From Mycobacterium sp. 852002-51057_SCH5723018 (GTDB taxonomy: Bacteria; Actinomycetota; Actinomycetes; Mycobacteriales; Mycobacteriaceae): a stretch of DNA of 56,058 nt. The stretch is taken from positions 92,860-148,917 of the forward strand of contig NZ_LZIR01000096.1 of NCBI RefSeq assembly GCF_001667035.1, in the 5' to 3' direction. Both the position numbers and the translations under genes were made by a program. Shown piece after piece: positions 7,797 to 17,310 of the stretch; within the stretch, counting starts at the first letter, position 1, and every line of letters begins with the position of its first letter. The notes beneath the pieces were generated by a model. It saw only the letters and a program-made list of their open reading frames with translations. It did not search any database and was not told where the DNA came from.

Positions 7797-9202
7797 GTCA
7801 GCGTCAACCCGCGAACGGTGTTGTAGAGGCCGCATACCCAGCACGTCAGGGGCACCAGAGCGGCCAGCGTCACGCATTCCAGGACCTCGACGCCGCGGCG
7901 CAGGAGCGGTGACGGCGAGACGCCCGGGGCGACGAAGCCCAGGCAGATCGCGGTGGCGGCCAGCGTCGCCGTCGCCGCGGCTAGCCACCCACCGCGGCCC
8001 GGCACGCCGGAGGCCACGGCCGCGAATGTCGTGGCGATGACGGCGATTCCGCCGCTGACAAACACCAACCTCCTTGCCCGGGCGTGTGAACGAGCGTGCA
8101 GCAGCAGCGACGCGCCGGTGAGGGCGCCAAAGCCCATGCAGCACAGTCGTGGGGCGCCGCCCAGCACGGTGACGACGGCACCCGCGGCGGCTGACGACGA
8201 GAACGCCGCAAGCAGGCCCGTCAGCCAGTTGTCAGCGCGGAATGCCTTGTCGGCCAAGCCGTCCGCGGGCTCCAGATCGGGCGGCGGTGCGAGCCGCGGC
8301 GACAACCCGGCCAGCGCGATCGACAGGCGCGGCGCTAACCCGATCAGACCCAGGCATATCAGCGTGGATACCGAACCAAGCGCGGGCAGCGGGGCGGCGG
8401 TCATCACGCCCACCAGCGCGGCGGCAGCGACGAGCGTCGCGGCGCACGCGACTGCGGTCAACGTGACGACACCGCACCCCACGACGCGCATCGCCAACAC
8501 CGATGTGGCTGCCGCCGCCGCGGCGGCCAGCAATGCGTTGGGGGTCGCCGGGGCGCCGGGCACCGCCAGAAAGCCGGCAACCGCCGCGAACGCAATGCCC
8601 ATGACGCTTAGTGCAAGACCGGCCATGGCGTCGCGATAGGAACGGTGTGCGATCGCCGCACCCAGCAGCGCGACGAACCCGGCCAACGCCGCGACACCTG
8701 CGGCGGTGCGGCTTTCGCCGAAGGCGTTGGCCGTGGCGGCGTTTCGGATGAGCGCCAGCGCGCCGATCACGGTCAGGCAGCTCGCCGCTACAGCACCGGT
8801 GAGCCGGGTTGCCTGCGGCTGCGTCTCGGGCCGCAGCGCTGCGTCCAGCATCGTCGACACGGCCTCGGCCACATCGTCATAACGGGGAGCGGGCGGCGGC
8901 GTAGGAGACTGGATCAGGACCAGAACGTCGCCGTCGCGGATGCCGTTCTGCGCCAGGGTCGTCGAGGTATCGAAGGCGAACGCGCCAGGTGTGCACAGCT
9001 GATAGCGCTTGGCCTCGAGATCGCCGGAACTCCCCTGGCCGCTGCCGTCCAGGATGTCGACGATCGACGGGATCAGGACGGCGACGGGCACGCCGGTGGG
9101 CAGGGCTAGATCGACGTCGGTGGTGCCCGCGTGCACTGACACGCGGCGCAGCCCCGGATCGGACGCAGGCAACGGCGACCCCTTCGCTCGGATTACCGGC
9201 AC
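7793..9202 (-). CDS. eccD4: ESX-4 membrane channel protein EccD4
   Basis: EccD forms the membrane vestibule of type VII secretion. After a cytoplasmic ubiquitin-like domain (RRVSVHAGTTDVDLALPTGV, then GAFAFDTSTTLAQNGIRDGDVLVL), a run of about eleven hydrophobic helices fills residues 120-470. Two nearby GTG codons (9202 and 9211) and a TTG (9172) could start it. I use 9202; the M. tuberculosis protein begins shortly before the RRVSVHAG stretch. It is transcribed with mycP4, and the 5' end faces eccC4 about 100 bases away, so the two ESX-4 halves share a divergent control region. Confidence 0.9.
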   Translation of the reverse strand: MPVIRAKGSPLPASDPGLRRVSVHAGTTDVDLALPTGVPVAVLIPSIVDILDGSGQGSSGDLEAKRYQLCTPGAFAFDTSTTLAQNGIRDGDVLVLIQSPTPPPAPRYDDVAEAVSTMLDAALRPETQPQATRLTGAVAASCLTVIGALALIRNAATANAFGESRTAAGVAALAGFVALLGAAIAHRSYRDAMAGLALSVMGIAFAAVAGFLAVPGAPATPNALLAAAAAAATSVLAMRVVGCGVVTLTAVACAATLVAAAALVGVMTAAPLPALGSVSTLICLGLIGLAPRLSIALAGLSPRLAPPPDLEPADGLADKAFRADNWLTGLLAAFSSSAAAGAVVTVLGGAPRLCCMGFGALTGASLLLHARSHARARRLVFVSGGIAVIATTFAAVASGVPGRGGWLAAATATLAATAICLGFVAPGVSPSPLLRRGVEVLECVTLAALVPLTCWVCGLYNTVRGLTLT

Positions 9203-9303
9203 AGTAGCCACATTTCGGACCCGGGGTATCCATCTGTCCACAGGTGAGTTGCAGCGGACTCCGGCCCTGCTTAGCGTCGCCAAGCGGTGGGAGGGGGCCA
9301 AGT

Positions 9304-12300
9304 TTGACTGGGTGTTTCACGCCGGTGGCGCGGCGGCCACCGCCGGCGGTCGCGACAACGGACATCGCGGTTGATGCGCCGCCGGGCCCGCCGCCGCGGC
9401 CGCCGAGCCTGCTGCCGCGACTGGTGCCGGTTGTCGCGGTGATTGCGACTCTGGCCGCCATGGCGGCGAGCTTCTGGTCGGGCTCGGCGGTTACCCGCAA
9501 CCCCATGTTCGTGGCGTTTCCGATCATGATGCTGGTTTCAACGGCCGTGACGGTGGCCAGCGGGCGCGGCCAGCGGCGCGGCGGCGGCATCGACGTGGAC
9601 CGGGTGGACTACCTCGGGTATCTGAGCGGGCTTCGCAGGACGGTCACCGAAACGGCTGCGGCCCAGCGCTTCTCGCTACTCTGGAACCACCCCGACCCGG
9701 ATACGCTGTGGACCTTGATCGGCGGTCCCCGGATGTGGGAGCGGCAAGCGTCCGACCCGGACTTCTGCCTTGTCCGCGTTGGTGTCGGAACACAGCCGCT
9801 TGCCACCCGCTTGGTGGCCGCGGAGGCCGAATCCGGGCCGCGCTCGGATCCGGTTACTGCTGTGGCTTTGCGTCGCTTCGTCGACACACACTCAACCGTC
9901 GCCGAGGTTCCCGTCACGGTGGGGTTGCGCGCCGTGGGGACGGTGACGGTCGACGGCGATGCGGACGCCGCACGCGGGCTGCTGCGCGCGCTGGTCTGCC
10001 AACTGGCCGTGCTGCACCCGCCGGACCAGTTGTTGATCGCCGCCGCGGTCAGCGATCGACGCCAAGCCCACTGGGATTGGCTGAAGTGGCTGCCGCACAA
10101 CCAAGATCCGACCGCCGTCGATGCGGTGGGGTCTGCCCGCATGGTGTATCGGAGCATGGCCGAGGCGCGGGACGCGCTCGCCGGTACCGTGGCAGCGCAC
10201 CGGGTGATCGTTGCCGACCTCGACGAGCACAGCGACCCGGGTGCCGCCGGCGCGATCAAGGATACGACCGTCCTGCGGGTCGGTGCCGGCGGCGAAGGCA
10301 CGGCATTGACGCTTCAGGTGGCCGGCGAGGTTCAACCGGTGCCGCGCCCCGACCGGATGGATGCACTCGACGCGCTGGTATGCGCCCGCCGGCTGGCCCG
10401 ATACCGGGCCGGCGGCGCAAGCGCGGTCGACGACGGCGGCTGGCTGGACTTGGCCGGCCCCGCGGATGTCGCCGACGATGATCGACTCTGCGTTCCCATC
10501 GGAACGACCATCGACGGTATGCGGCTGGTACTGGACATCAAAGAGCCCGCCGAAAACGGTATGGGGCCACACGGGCTGTGCCTGGGCGCCACCGGGTCGG
10601 GCAAGTCGGAGCTGCTGCGCACCATCGCGCTGGGCATGATGGCCCGGAACTCTCCCGAATCGCTGAACCTGCTTCTCATCGATTTCAAGGGCGGCGCAAC
10701 GTTTCTCGATCTGGCGCGGGCCCCACACGTGGCCGCGATCATCACCAACCTCGCCGATGAGGCGCCGCTGGTGGCCCGGATGCACGACGCGCTGGCCGGC
10801 GAAATGAACCGCCGGCAACAACTGCTGCGAACCGCACGATGCGCCAGCATCGCGGCCTTCCAACGCGCACGCCGGGCGGGCGGCGGGTTGCCCCCGCTGC
10901 CGACGTTGTTCGTCATCGTCGACGAGTTCTCCGAATTGCTCAGTCAGCACCCAGATTTCGCCGATGTGTTCGTCGCGATCGGCCGGCTCGGCCGGTCGCT
11001 GGGTGTGCATTTGCTGCTGGCCAGTCAGCGGCTCGACGAGGGCCGGTTGCGGGGGCTGGAGGCTCATCTTTCCTACCGGATCTGCCTGAAGACCCTGTCG
11101 GCCGGGGAATCCCGCGCGGCTTTGGGGACACCCGACGCGTATCACCTGCCCAATACGCCCGGCGCGGGTTTCCTCCGGTGCAGCAACGGCGAGCCGATTC
11201 GCTTTCAGGCCGCGTCTGTTTCGACGCCGCTCGAGGCCCACGCGCCGTCTTGCGCTCCGCCGGTGACTGAGCTGTCGGTCAGGCCGTTCAGCGCCCGGGC
11301 CGTCGGCCCCCTCACCCGGGCGGCGGAGCCGTTCGCATCGCCCACGCGGACCGTCCTGCAGGCGGTCCTGGACCGCCTGGTCGGTCAGGGACCGCCCGCG
11401 CACCAAGTATGGCTACCGCCGCTGGGTGCGGCGCCCGCACTTGCCACGCTGCTTCGCGACGGCGCATCCGCGTCGGCCGACCTAGCCGTGCCGATCGGTG
11501 TCGTCGACCGGCCATTCGACCAATGCCGCACGCCGCTGATGGTCGACTTATCCGGGGCCGCAGGCAATGTCGCGGTCGTCGGTGCACCCCAATCGGGCAA
11601 ATCGACCGCGCTGCGCACACTCATCACGGCCTTGGCGGCTACGCACGACGCCCGCCGGGTGCAGTTCTACTGCCTGGACTTGGGCGGCGGGGCGCTGGCG
11701 TCCGTCCGCTCGTTGCCGCATGTGGGCGCCGTCGCGGGCCGGGCCGAGCCCGAGCTGGTGCGGCGCGTGGTGGCCGAGATGGAATCTATCGTTCGATACC
11801 GGGAGGCGCGGCGCCCCATTGAGCCCTTCGCCGACGTGTTCCTCGTCGTCGACGGCTGGGCCGGCCTGCGTCATGAGTTCGAGGCGCTCGAGGCGCCGGT
11901 CACCGCCCTTGCAGCACAAGGGCTTTCGTTCGGTGTGCATGTGATGTTGTCGGCGTCGCGCTGGGCCGAGATCAGGCCCTCGCTGAGGGATCAGATCGGC
12001 ACCCGCATCGAGTTGCGGCTGGGCGATCCGGCGGATTCCGAAATCGACCGCAAGCGGGCCCATCAGGTACCCCACGGCCGCCCGGGCCGCGGCCTCTCCC
12101 AAGAAGGGCTGCAGATGGTGATCGCTCGACCGATCGACGAGATCCCCCGCGGTGAAACGGTTGCGCCACCGATACCGCTGCTGCCCGCCCGCGTCGACCT
12201 CGAGACCGTCGTGCATCGAGCGGGTGTCGACATGCAAGCGCGGATCCTGCTCGGTCTCGACGAGCGCCGAATGGGTCCGGTGCCGGTCGATTTCGAGCGG

Positions 12301-12930
12301 CATTCGCATCTGCTGGTGCTCGGAGACAATCAGTGCGGGAAGACCGCCACGCTACGTGCCCTGTGCCGCGAGATCGCTCGGAGCCGGGCCGCCGCGGAAG
12401 CCCAACTGTGGGTGATCGACTTCCGCCGCGCCCTGCTCGGCGTCGTCGAGTCGGAACACCTTGGCGGCTATGCCATGTCAGCGGCCGCATTGGGCGCGTT
12501 GCTGGCGAGCCTGCTCGATGTCCTGCAGCGCAGGATGCCACCTTCCGACGTGACCCAGGCGCAGCTGCTGGCCAGGTCCTGGTGGTCGGGGCCGGACATC
12601 TATCTCGTCGTCGACGACTACGACCTGGTCGCAACCCCGTCGGGCAATCCGCTCGCACCCATCGCCGAATACCTACCATTCGCACGGGATCTGGGGTTGC
12701 ACCTCATCGTGGCGCGCCGCAGCGGCGGCGCAGAGCGCGCGTTGTTCGAGCCGCTCCTGGCGGGACTGCGTGACCTTGGCTGCCTGACCCTGATGATGAG
12801 TAGACACCCGGACGAGGGGCCTTTGTTCGGTTCGGGGCGCCCGGCGCGGTTGCCGCCGGGCCGCGGCGTCCTGATCGCCCGCGGCGGTGACGAACAGCTG
12901 ATACAAGTCGCCTGGACCACGCCCCCGTGA
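9304..12930 (+). CDS. eccC4: ESX-4 secretion ATPase EccC4
   Basis: This FtsK/SpoIIIE-type motor drives type VII secretion. The product is 1208 residues. Two membrane helices lie near the N-terminus (VPVVAVIATLAAMAAS and FVAFPIMMLVSTAVTV), followed by three ATPase domains with Walker A motifs GATGSGKS (about residue 428), GAPQSGKS (about 760) and GDNQCGKT (about 1006). Acidic Walker B-like stretches (FVIVDEF, VFLVVDGW, IYLVVDDYD) follow each. TTG 9304 is chosen because GGAGGGGG stands six bases upstream and the N-terminus TGCFTPVARRPPP aligns with M. tuberculosis EccC4 (Rv3447c). The end overlaps the next gene by four bases. Confidence 0.93.
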   Translation: MTGCFTPVARRPPPAVATTDIAVDAPPGPPPRPPSLLPRLVPVVAVIATLAAMAASFWSGSAVTRNPMFVAFPIMMLVSTAVTVASGRGQRRGGGIDVDRVDYLGYLSGLRRTVTETAAAQRFSLLWNHPDPDTLWTLIGGPRMWERQASDPDFCLVRVGVGTQPLATRLVAAEAESGPRSDPVTAVALRRFVDTHSTVAEVPVTVGLRAVGTVTVDGDADAARGLLRALVCQLAVLHPPDQLLIAAAVSDRRQAHWDWLKWLPHNQDPTAVDAVGSARMVYRSMAEARDALAGTVAAHRVIVADLDEHSDPGAAGAIKDTTVLRVGAGGEGTALTLQVAGEVQPVPRPDRMDALDALVCARRLARYRAGGASAVDDGGWLDLAGPADVADDDRLCVPIGTTIDGMRLVLDIKEPAENGMGPHGLCLGATGSGKSELLRTIALGMMARNSPESLNLLLIDFKGGATFLDLARAPHVAAIITNLADEAPLVARMHDALAGEMNRRQQLLRTARCASIAAFQRARRAGGGLPPLPTLFVIVDEFSELLSQHPDFADVFVAIGRLGRSLGVHLLLASQRLDEGRLRGLEAHLSYRICLKTLSAGESRAALGTPDAYHLPNTPGAGFLRCSNGEPIRFQAASVSTPLEAHAPSCAPPVTELSVRPFSARAVGPLTRAAEPFASPTRTVLQAVLDRLVGQGPPAHQVWLPPLGAAPALATLLRDGASASADLAVPIGVVDRPFDQCRTPLMVDLSGAAGNVAVVGAPQSGKSTALRTLITALAATHDARRVQFYCLDLGGGALASVRSLPHVGAVAGRAEPELVRRVVAEMESIVRYREARRPIEPFADVFLVVDGWAGLRHEFEALEAPVTALAAQGLSFGVHVMLSASRWAEIRPSLRDQIGTRIELRLGDPADSEIDRKRAHQVPHGRPGRGLSQEGLQMVIARPIDEIPRGETVAPPIPLLPARVDLETVVHRAGVDMQARILLGLDERRMGPVPVDFERHSHLLVLGDNQCGKTATLRALCREIARSRAAAEAQLWVIDFRRALLGVVESEHLGGYAMSAAALGALLASLLDVLQRRMPPSDVTQAQLLARSWWSGPDIYLVVDDYDLVATPSGNPLAPIAEYLPFARDLGLHLIVARRSGGAERALFEPLLAGLRDLGCLTLMMSRHPDEGPLFGSGRPARLPPGRGVLIARGGDEQLIQVAWTTPP

Positions 12931-14198
12931 ACCCCACCCCCGGCCCACACCACGCAATCATCGAGGCCGGCCCCGGCACGATTCGTCGATTATGTTGCGG
13001 CACAACGCAACACCGTGTCGACGACGACGCGTCTGAGATTGCGACGGAGGCGCTGGGCGCGATAGACGATCGGGTGGCGCTCCTCGCCGGACGCCCGGTC
13101 ACCGTCGATTCAGCGTGGCGCGCCGCGCTGCGATCACTGGATTGCGCGCACCACGATGGGCTGGTCCTGGTGTATCCGTCGTGGTGGTCGTCGACGCGTA
13201 TCGGCGTCGTGACAACCGCCGCCAAGCGGGTGGCCGATGACGTGCTGGCGCGCCCCCGGTCCTGGCTGTTGGCGCAGGCATCCGACGGGCACTGCGACAC
13301 GACCGTGGTCGTGGAGATCGCCGAGCGGTTGGTGGCGATCAACGGTGCGGAGCTCGTCGCGGTATCGCGGGCTGGGGAACCGCTTTCGGTTGCCCAGGAG
13401 GCCGCAACGGTCATCGCCGACATGACTCGAGGGTCGATGGCCGGCGTGGTGATTGACGTGCCCGGCACGGTCGCCGGGGCGCCGGCGCTCGGCGCGGCGA
13501 TCACCGCGGCGCTGCGCGATGGCGGCCGACCGGTGGCGGAAATCGATGACGCTCGGCTGTGCCGGCTGGCGCAGTCGGCGCTGACGGCCCGCGCCGAGCC
13601 GCCCGAACCGCGTTCCACCGCCCGCGCCGGCGGCGTTCGATCCCGCGCGCGGATGGTGACTTGGCTTGCCGGTGTCGCCGTCGTGGTGACCGGGTCGTTC
13701 CTGGCGCTTCCGACGGTGGTGGCTCAGGGCCATCGCCCCATCCCGCCGCCGGTTCAGGTGCAGCCGGCGCCGACGACATTCCTGGTGGAAGGCCGGGTGA
13801 CGGTGACGGTGCCCGCCGACTGGCCCACGCAGCGGGTGGTGACCGGGCCCGGTTCGGCCCGGGTGCAGGTGACGTCGCCGTCGGATCCCGAGGTGGCGCT
13901 GCACGTCACGCAGTCGCCCGTGGCCGGCGAGACGCTGAGCGGCACCGCGGAGCGGTTGAAGCACGCGATCGACACCGAGGCGGCCGGGGTGTTCGTCGAC
14001 TTCAATCCCTCCGGCCTCACCGCCGGCCGGCCCGCGGTGACCTACCGTGAAGTGCGCGCCCACCATCACGTGCGGTGGACGGTGCTGCTGGACGGGCCGG
14101 TCCGGATCAGCATCGGATGCCAGAGTCGGTCCGGCGACGAGGAGGCCGTCCGCACTGCGTGCGAGCAGGCGGTGCGGTCCGCCCACGCGATCGGTTGA
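12927..14198 (+). CDS. Type VII secretion-associated protein, Rv3446c family
   Basis: This 423-residue protein occupies the position of Rv3446c between eccC4 and esxU. The N-terminal half resembles proteins with an Hsp70/actin-like nucleotide-binding layout only weakly, and I do not assign an activity. One membrane helix lies at about 246-265 (WLAGVAVVVTGSFLALPTVV), and the C-terminal part would be outside the membrane (FLVEGRVTVTVPADWPTQRV to the end), matching the domain found in type VII secretion-associated proteins. The GTG start overlaps the eccC4 stop (GTGA), which suggests coupled translation. Confidence 0.85.
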   Translation: MNPTPGPHHAIIEAGPGTIRRLCCGTTQHRVDDDASEIATEALGAIDDRVALLAGRPVTVDSAWRAALRSLDCAHHDGLVLVYPSWWSSTRIGVVTTAAKRVADDVLARPRSWLLAQASDGHCDTTVVVEIAERLVAINGAELVAVSRAGEPLSVAQEAATVIADMTRGSMAGVVIDVPGTVAGAPALGAAITAALRDGGRPVAEIDDARLCRLAQSALTARAEPPEPRSTARAGGVRSRARMVTWLAGVAVVVTGSFLALPTVVAQGHRPIPPPVQVQPAPTTFLVEGRVTVTVPADWPTQRVVTGPGSARVQVTSPSDPEVALHVTQSPVAGETLSGTAERLKHAIDTEAAGVFVDFNPSGLTAGRPAVTYREVRAHHHVRWTVLLDGPVRISIGCQSRSGDEEAVRTACEQAVRSAHAIG

Positions 14199-14248
14199 GC
14201 CCACGACTGCGGCGGAACCAAACGACGGCCCACGCGGTCCTAACTTGT

Positions 14249-14560
14249 ATGGCGAACATACTGAGCACCGACTTCGACCTCATGCGCTCGGTCGCGGACA
14301 CGACGGACGCCCGCAATGACGAAATCCGGGCAACGCTGCAGGCCTTCATCGGCAGGATGAGCAACACACCGCCGTCGGTGTGGGGTGGGCTCGCGGCGGG
14401 GCGGTTCAAAGAGGTAGTCGAACGCTGGAACGCCGAGTCGACGCGGCTCTACCACGTCCTGCACCGGATCGCCGAGACCATTCGGCACAACGAGACCGCC
14501 CTGCGCGACGCCGGCCACGATCACGCCAGCCGCATTGCCGCCGCCGGCGGAAACCTGTGA
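14249..14560 (+). CDS. esxU: ESX-4 WXG100 protein EsxU
   Basis: A 103-residue helical-hairpin protein of the ESAT-6/CFP-10 superfamily. The turn carries the WXG motif as Trp45-Gly46-Gly47 (PPSVWGGLAAGRF). It is predicted to pair with EsxT and be exported by ESX-4. ATG 14249 is chosen by alignment with EsxU (Rv3445c), which begins just before the conserved FDLMRSV stretch. There is a 50-base gap after the Rv3446c-type gene. I see no YxxxD/E signal after the second helix; it could be supplied by a partner. Confidence 0.92.
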   Translation: MANILSTDFDLMRSVADTTDARNDEIRATLQAFIGRMSNTPPSVWGGLAAGRFKEVVERWNAESTRLYHVLHRIAETIRHNETALRDAGHDHASRIAAAGGNL

Positions 14561-14871
14561 CGGGCGGACGACCAGTGGACCCGGTGCTGTCCTACAACTT
14601 CGGCGAAATCGAACATTCCGTACGCCAGGAGATCCACACCACGGCGGCCCGTTTCAACGCCGCGCTGGACGAGCTGAGATCACAGATCGCGCCGTTGCAG
14701 GAAATGTGGACCCGCGAGGCGGCGGCCGCATACCAGGCCGAACAGCTCAAGTGGCACCAGGCGGCGAGCGCGCTCAACGAGATACTGGTCGACCTCGGCC
14801 ACGCGGTGCGCGACGGCGCGGAAGAGGTGGCGAACGCCGACCGCAGGGCGGCCGGAGTCTGGGCACGGTAG
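14557..14871 (+). CDS. esxT: ESX-4 WXG100 partner protein EsxT
   Basis: This ESAT-6-like protein (104 residues from GTG 14557, 98 from GTG 14575) overlaps the end of esxU by four bases and is probably its heterodimer partner. The turn reads EMWTREA, so the usual Gly of WXG is Arg; M. tuberculosis EsxT has the same WTR. The best-conserved part is YNFGEIEHSVRQEIHTTAAR in helix 1. GTG 14557 is used because the four-base overlap is typical of this operon. A perfect 17-bp hairpin follows and ends the ESX-4 transcript. Confidence 0.92.
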   Translation: MTGGRPVDPVLSYNFGEIEHSVRQEIHTTAARFNAALDELRSQIAPLQEMWTREAAAAYQAEQLKWHQAASALNEILVDLGHAVRDGAEEVANADRRAAGVWAR

Positions 14872-14882
14872 CTGAATGGCCC

Positions 14883-14923
14883 CTGTGTGGTCCCGGCGGG
14901 GGAGAGCCGCCGGGACCACACAG
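14883..14923. terminator. Perfect 17-bp stem-loop between convergent genes
   Basis: CTGTGTGGTCCCGGCGG (14883-14899), a seven-base loop and the exact reverse complement (14907-14923) form a strong hairpin. It ends one base before the stop codon of the oxygenase gene on the other strand and 12 bases after esxT. There is no T-tract, as is common for mycobacterial terminators. Its symmetry suits a bidirectional terminator. Confidence 0.8.
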
Positions 14924-16117
14924 TCACTTACGGCGCGAAGGCTTCGAAATCTCCCAATCGCGAGCGAGGTGATCGGGCATGTCGAACGACGCGCGCACCC
15001 CACCCCGCTCTAACGCCAACGCAGTCTCCAACAGTTCGCGCCCGAAATTCTGGGCTATCTCCGAGACGAAGTGGTAGCGCGGCGTGGCGCGGCCGACCAG
15101 GCTCAGGACGTGGGTGGAGAACCAGTCGGCGATGCGCGCGAGCTGTTCGAGTTCGCGGCGGTGATGTAAAGGCGGTACGAGCAGCAGGTCGGCGGTCTGG
15201 TCGCCGATCAGGTGGCGGATCAGCGGCGGGATCGTCTTATCGAACGCCTGGGTGGGCGTGAGTTGGTCGAGTAGCGCGAGGAGCGCGCGGGTCATGTGCT
15301 GCCCCTCGGGTGACGCCGTGAAGCGCCGTCGCTTGATGGTGTCGAGCAGCGCGTTGGCCTCGGCGGCGTTGTGTGGACGCATGTCGTCGAGCACGCCCAT
15401 CAGGTGGCCGATGACGTTCCACAGGTGGAGGTAGGCGTCGATCTCCTTGCTGGACAAGCGCTTACCGAGGCCACGCATCGGGTCTCCGACGACATACCAG
15501 AAAGAGAGGATGGTCGCGGCCATGTCCTCCTGGTTGATCGGCACGCCCCAACTGCTGTAATTCCACACGCCGGGGTGCTTACCGGCGCGGTCCTTGATCA
15601 GGTAACGCACAGCGGCATGCATCAGGCGGACGTGCTGGATGGCGCGCAGGCCCTTGCCGTTTGCATCGAGGCCGCCGACGGTGCACACGTCGAGCAGAAA
15701 CTGGCCGGTCTCCATCACCCGCCGGCGTGCATCCGTGTCGAGCTGGGCGGTCAGGTACAGCACCTTCACGGCCTTGGCGTCCGCATACGCCGACGGGAGC
15801 GACGCGCAGAACAGGCAGAGTGTGATGAACAGGCCGTACTCCTCGAACACCTCCTGACCCTTCTTGATCTTGTCCGCGTCGGCCCACTCGGGCAGGGATA
15901 GCGAAGTGGTCACGTAGCCCCGGAGCTCCTCAGGCAGATCCGTCGGCACCGGCTGGTCGTTGCGGACGAGCGTACGCATCAACCGATTGACCTCGTTGAC
16001 GTCCCGTTTAAACACTTTCTCGACCACTTCGTCGGCCCGCTCGTCACCCACGTGTCGCATGGGATCGAGCTGCCCGTCTGTCCATCTCGAGCTTCCATTT
16101 GCGCCCGCCATTCGCAC
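14924..16117 (-). CDS. MpaB/latex-clearing-type haem oxygenase (DUF2236 family)
   Basis: This product of up to 397 residues belongs to the family that includes rubber oxygenase (Lcp) and the fungal MpaB enzyme, haem b proteins that cleave isoprenoid C=C bonds with O2. Family hallmarks are AIQHVRLMHAAVRYLI, with its conserved Arg and His, and WGVPINQEDMAATILSFW. No signal peptide is visible, so unlike secreted Lcp it may be cytoplasmic. The start is uncertain: GTG 16117, ATG 16111 or a Met about 20 codons in. It is not present between esxT and rplM in M. tuberculosis. The physiological substrate is unknown. Confidence 0.8.
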   Translation of the reverse strand: MRMAGANGSSRWTDGQLDPMRHVGDERADEVVEKVFKRDVNEVNRLMRTLVRNDQPVPTDLPEELRGYVTTSLSLPEWADADKIKKGQEVFEEYGLFITLCLFCASLPSAYADAKAVKVLYLTAQLDTDARRRVMETGQFLLDVCTVGGLDANGKGLRAIQHVRLMHAAVRYLIKDRAGKHPGVWNYSSWGVPINQEDMAATILSFWYVVGDPMRGLGKRLSSKEIDAYLHLWNVIGHLMGVLDDMRPHNAAEANALLDTIKRRRFTASPEGQHMTRALLALLDQLTPTQAFDKTIPPLIRHLIGDQTADLLLVPPLHHRRELEQLARIADWFSTHVLSLVGRATPRYHFVSEIAQNFGRELLETALALERGGVRASFDMPDHLARDWEISKPSRRK

Positions 16118-16343
16118 AGCATTGCAGATTTGTCGCTGTTGGCGAAGGGCCTATCTGTCATAAGAATTGTTAGAAAAGCGATGCGATGCCCGGTTAAAGG
16201 CGCTGCGGGCACCAAGACGTTATTGATCAGGGCCGAGACCGTAACTCGGTGATGCGCATAGTTTTAACGTAGTCTTTCTAGATTCTTGTCGCCACCAACT
16301 TTGTCTCCGAGTTATCTGGCCCCGATTTGCGAGGACGGACACG
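16118..16343. promoter_or_regulatory. AT-richer divergent gap before the AttH/CrtC-like gene
   Basis: This 226-base stretch separates the divergent oxygenase and AttH/CrtC-like genes. It is clearly poorer in GC than its surroundings (CATAAGAATTGTTAGAAAAG near 16160, AGTTTTAACGTAGTCTTTCT near 16260). Promoters for both genes are expected here. I see no clear operator palindrome. Confidence 0.45.
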
Positions 16344-17291
16344 ATGGTCGACGTCAATGACGAATTCATGCACGAGCCCGTGCCGCACCCGGATTGGCAG
16401 GAAAGCTTCTTTTTCAGTTGGTTCGACGCCGAGTCGGACGCGGTGGGATTGGCCCGTATCGGATATCGGCCCAGGAATCGCACCGCCGACGCGATCTTGT
16501 ACACGATGCGCAACGGCGGTGTCGAGGGCGGCTACGCCAAGCTTCATGCCCGCTACACCGGTACCCCGGATCCCGACCACCTGAGGGTGGGGGCTCTGGA
16601 GTTTCAGATGATCGAACCGATGTCGAAGTGGCGGCTCTCGCTGGGGGGCCGCCACGAGGTGGACCTGACATGGACGGCGCTGCACGCGCCGTTCGACTAT
16701 CACGCCGAGGCGCCGGCCGGGGCGTATCTGCCATCGGGCATCGCCGATACGCACATGGAGCAGTCCGGGTGGGTCACGGGCCGGGTGAAGATCAACGGAT
16801 CTTCCTACCCGATCGACGGCCTCGGTCAGCGAGACAAGTCCTGGGGGATCCGCCGGTGGAGCCGCATCGAGCGCTGGGACTGGAACACGGTGCTGCTAAG
16901 CCCCGACTTCACCATGAACTGCACCCACTTGTTCAGCGGTGGCCAGGCCTACCCCACCGGCTACATCTTCCACGACGGCGCGTGCCACGCGGTGGCGCAG
17001 TTGACCGTGGAGCATCAGTGGTCCGGTCATCAGGTTCCCTGCGCCTCGCGGATGGTGGTCACCGACATCAGCGGTTTGCGGCTCGAGATCCACGGCCGTG
17101 TCATCGCCCAATCCTGCTTGTGGAAAAGGGGTTTGGTGATCCAGGAGTCGGCGACACGATTTGAAACGGTCGTCGATGGTCGAGCTTTCACCGGTCTTGG
17201 TCTGACCGAGCACGCCTGGCACGCCGGGTTAGTGGGCTCGCTGCGGGTGCTGCCCCGCATGGGGCCGGCGGCAAGGATGGTCATGCCATGA
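16344..17291 (+). CDS. AttH/CrtC-like beta-barrel protein (DUF7064/7065-type)
   Basis: The 315-residue product lacks a signal peptide. It carries GLGQRDKSWGIRRW at about 152-165, a form of the G-x-G-x-R-D-x-S-W-G motif seen in the AttH/carotenoid hydratase (CrtC) lipocalin-like superfamily, and is rich in beta strands with many Trp. Family members bind or hydrate hydrophobic isoprenoid molecules, but many mycobacterial members have no known activity. Placement next to an isoprenoid-cleaving type of oxygenase suggests work on a shared lipid; this is inference. GAGGACGG precedes the ATG. Confidence 0.65.
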   Translation: MVDVNDEFMHEPVPHPDWQESFFFSWFDAESDAVGLARIGYRPRNRTADAILYTMRNGGVEGGYAKLHARYTGTPDPDHLRVGALEFQMIEPMSKWRLSLGGRHEVDLTWTALHAPFDYHAEAPAGAYLPSGIADTHMEQSGWVTGRVKINGSSYPIDGLGQRDKSWGIRRWSRIERWDWNTVLLSPDFTMNCTHLFSGGQAYPTGYIFHDGACHAVAQLTVEHQWSGHQVPCASRMVVTDISGLRLEIHGRVIAQSCLWKRGLVIQESATRFETVVDGRAFTGLGLTEHAWHAGLVGSLRVLPRMGPAARMVMP

Positions 17292-17310
17292 TCGCCGATC
17301 GGGATGGCCG

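Noticed and set aside
16344..17291. Carotenoid hydratase
   Set aside because: Only the short RD-x-SWG motif supports it; no carotenoid gene is nearby. A general AttH/CrtC-like call is safer.
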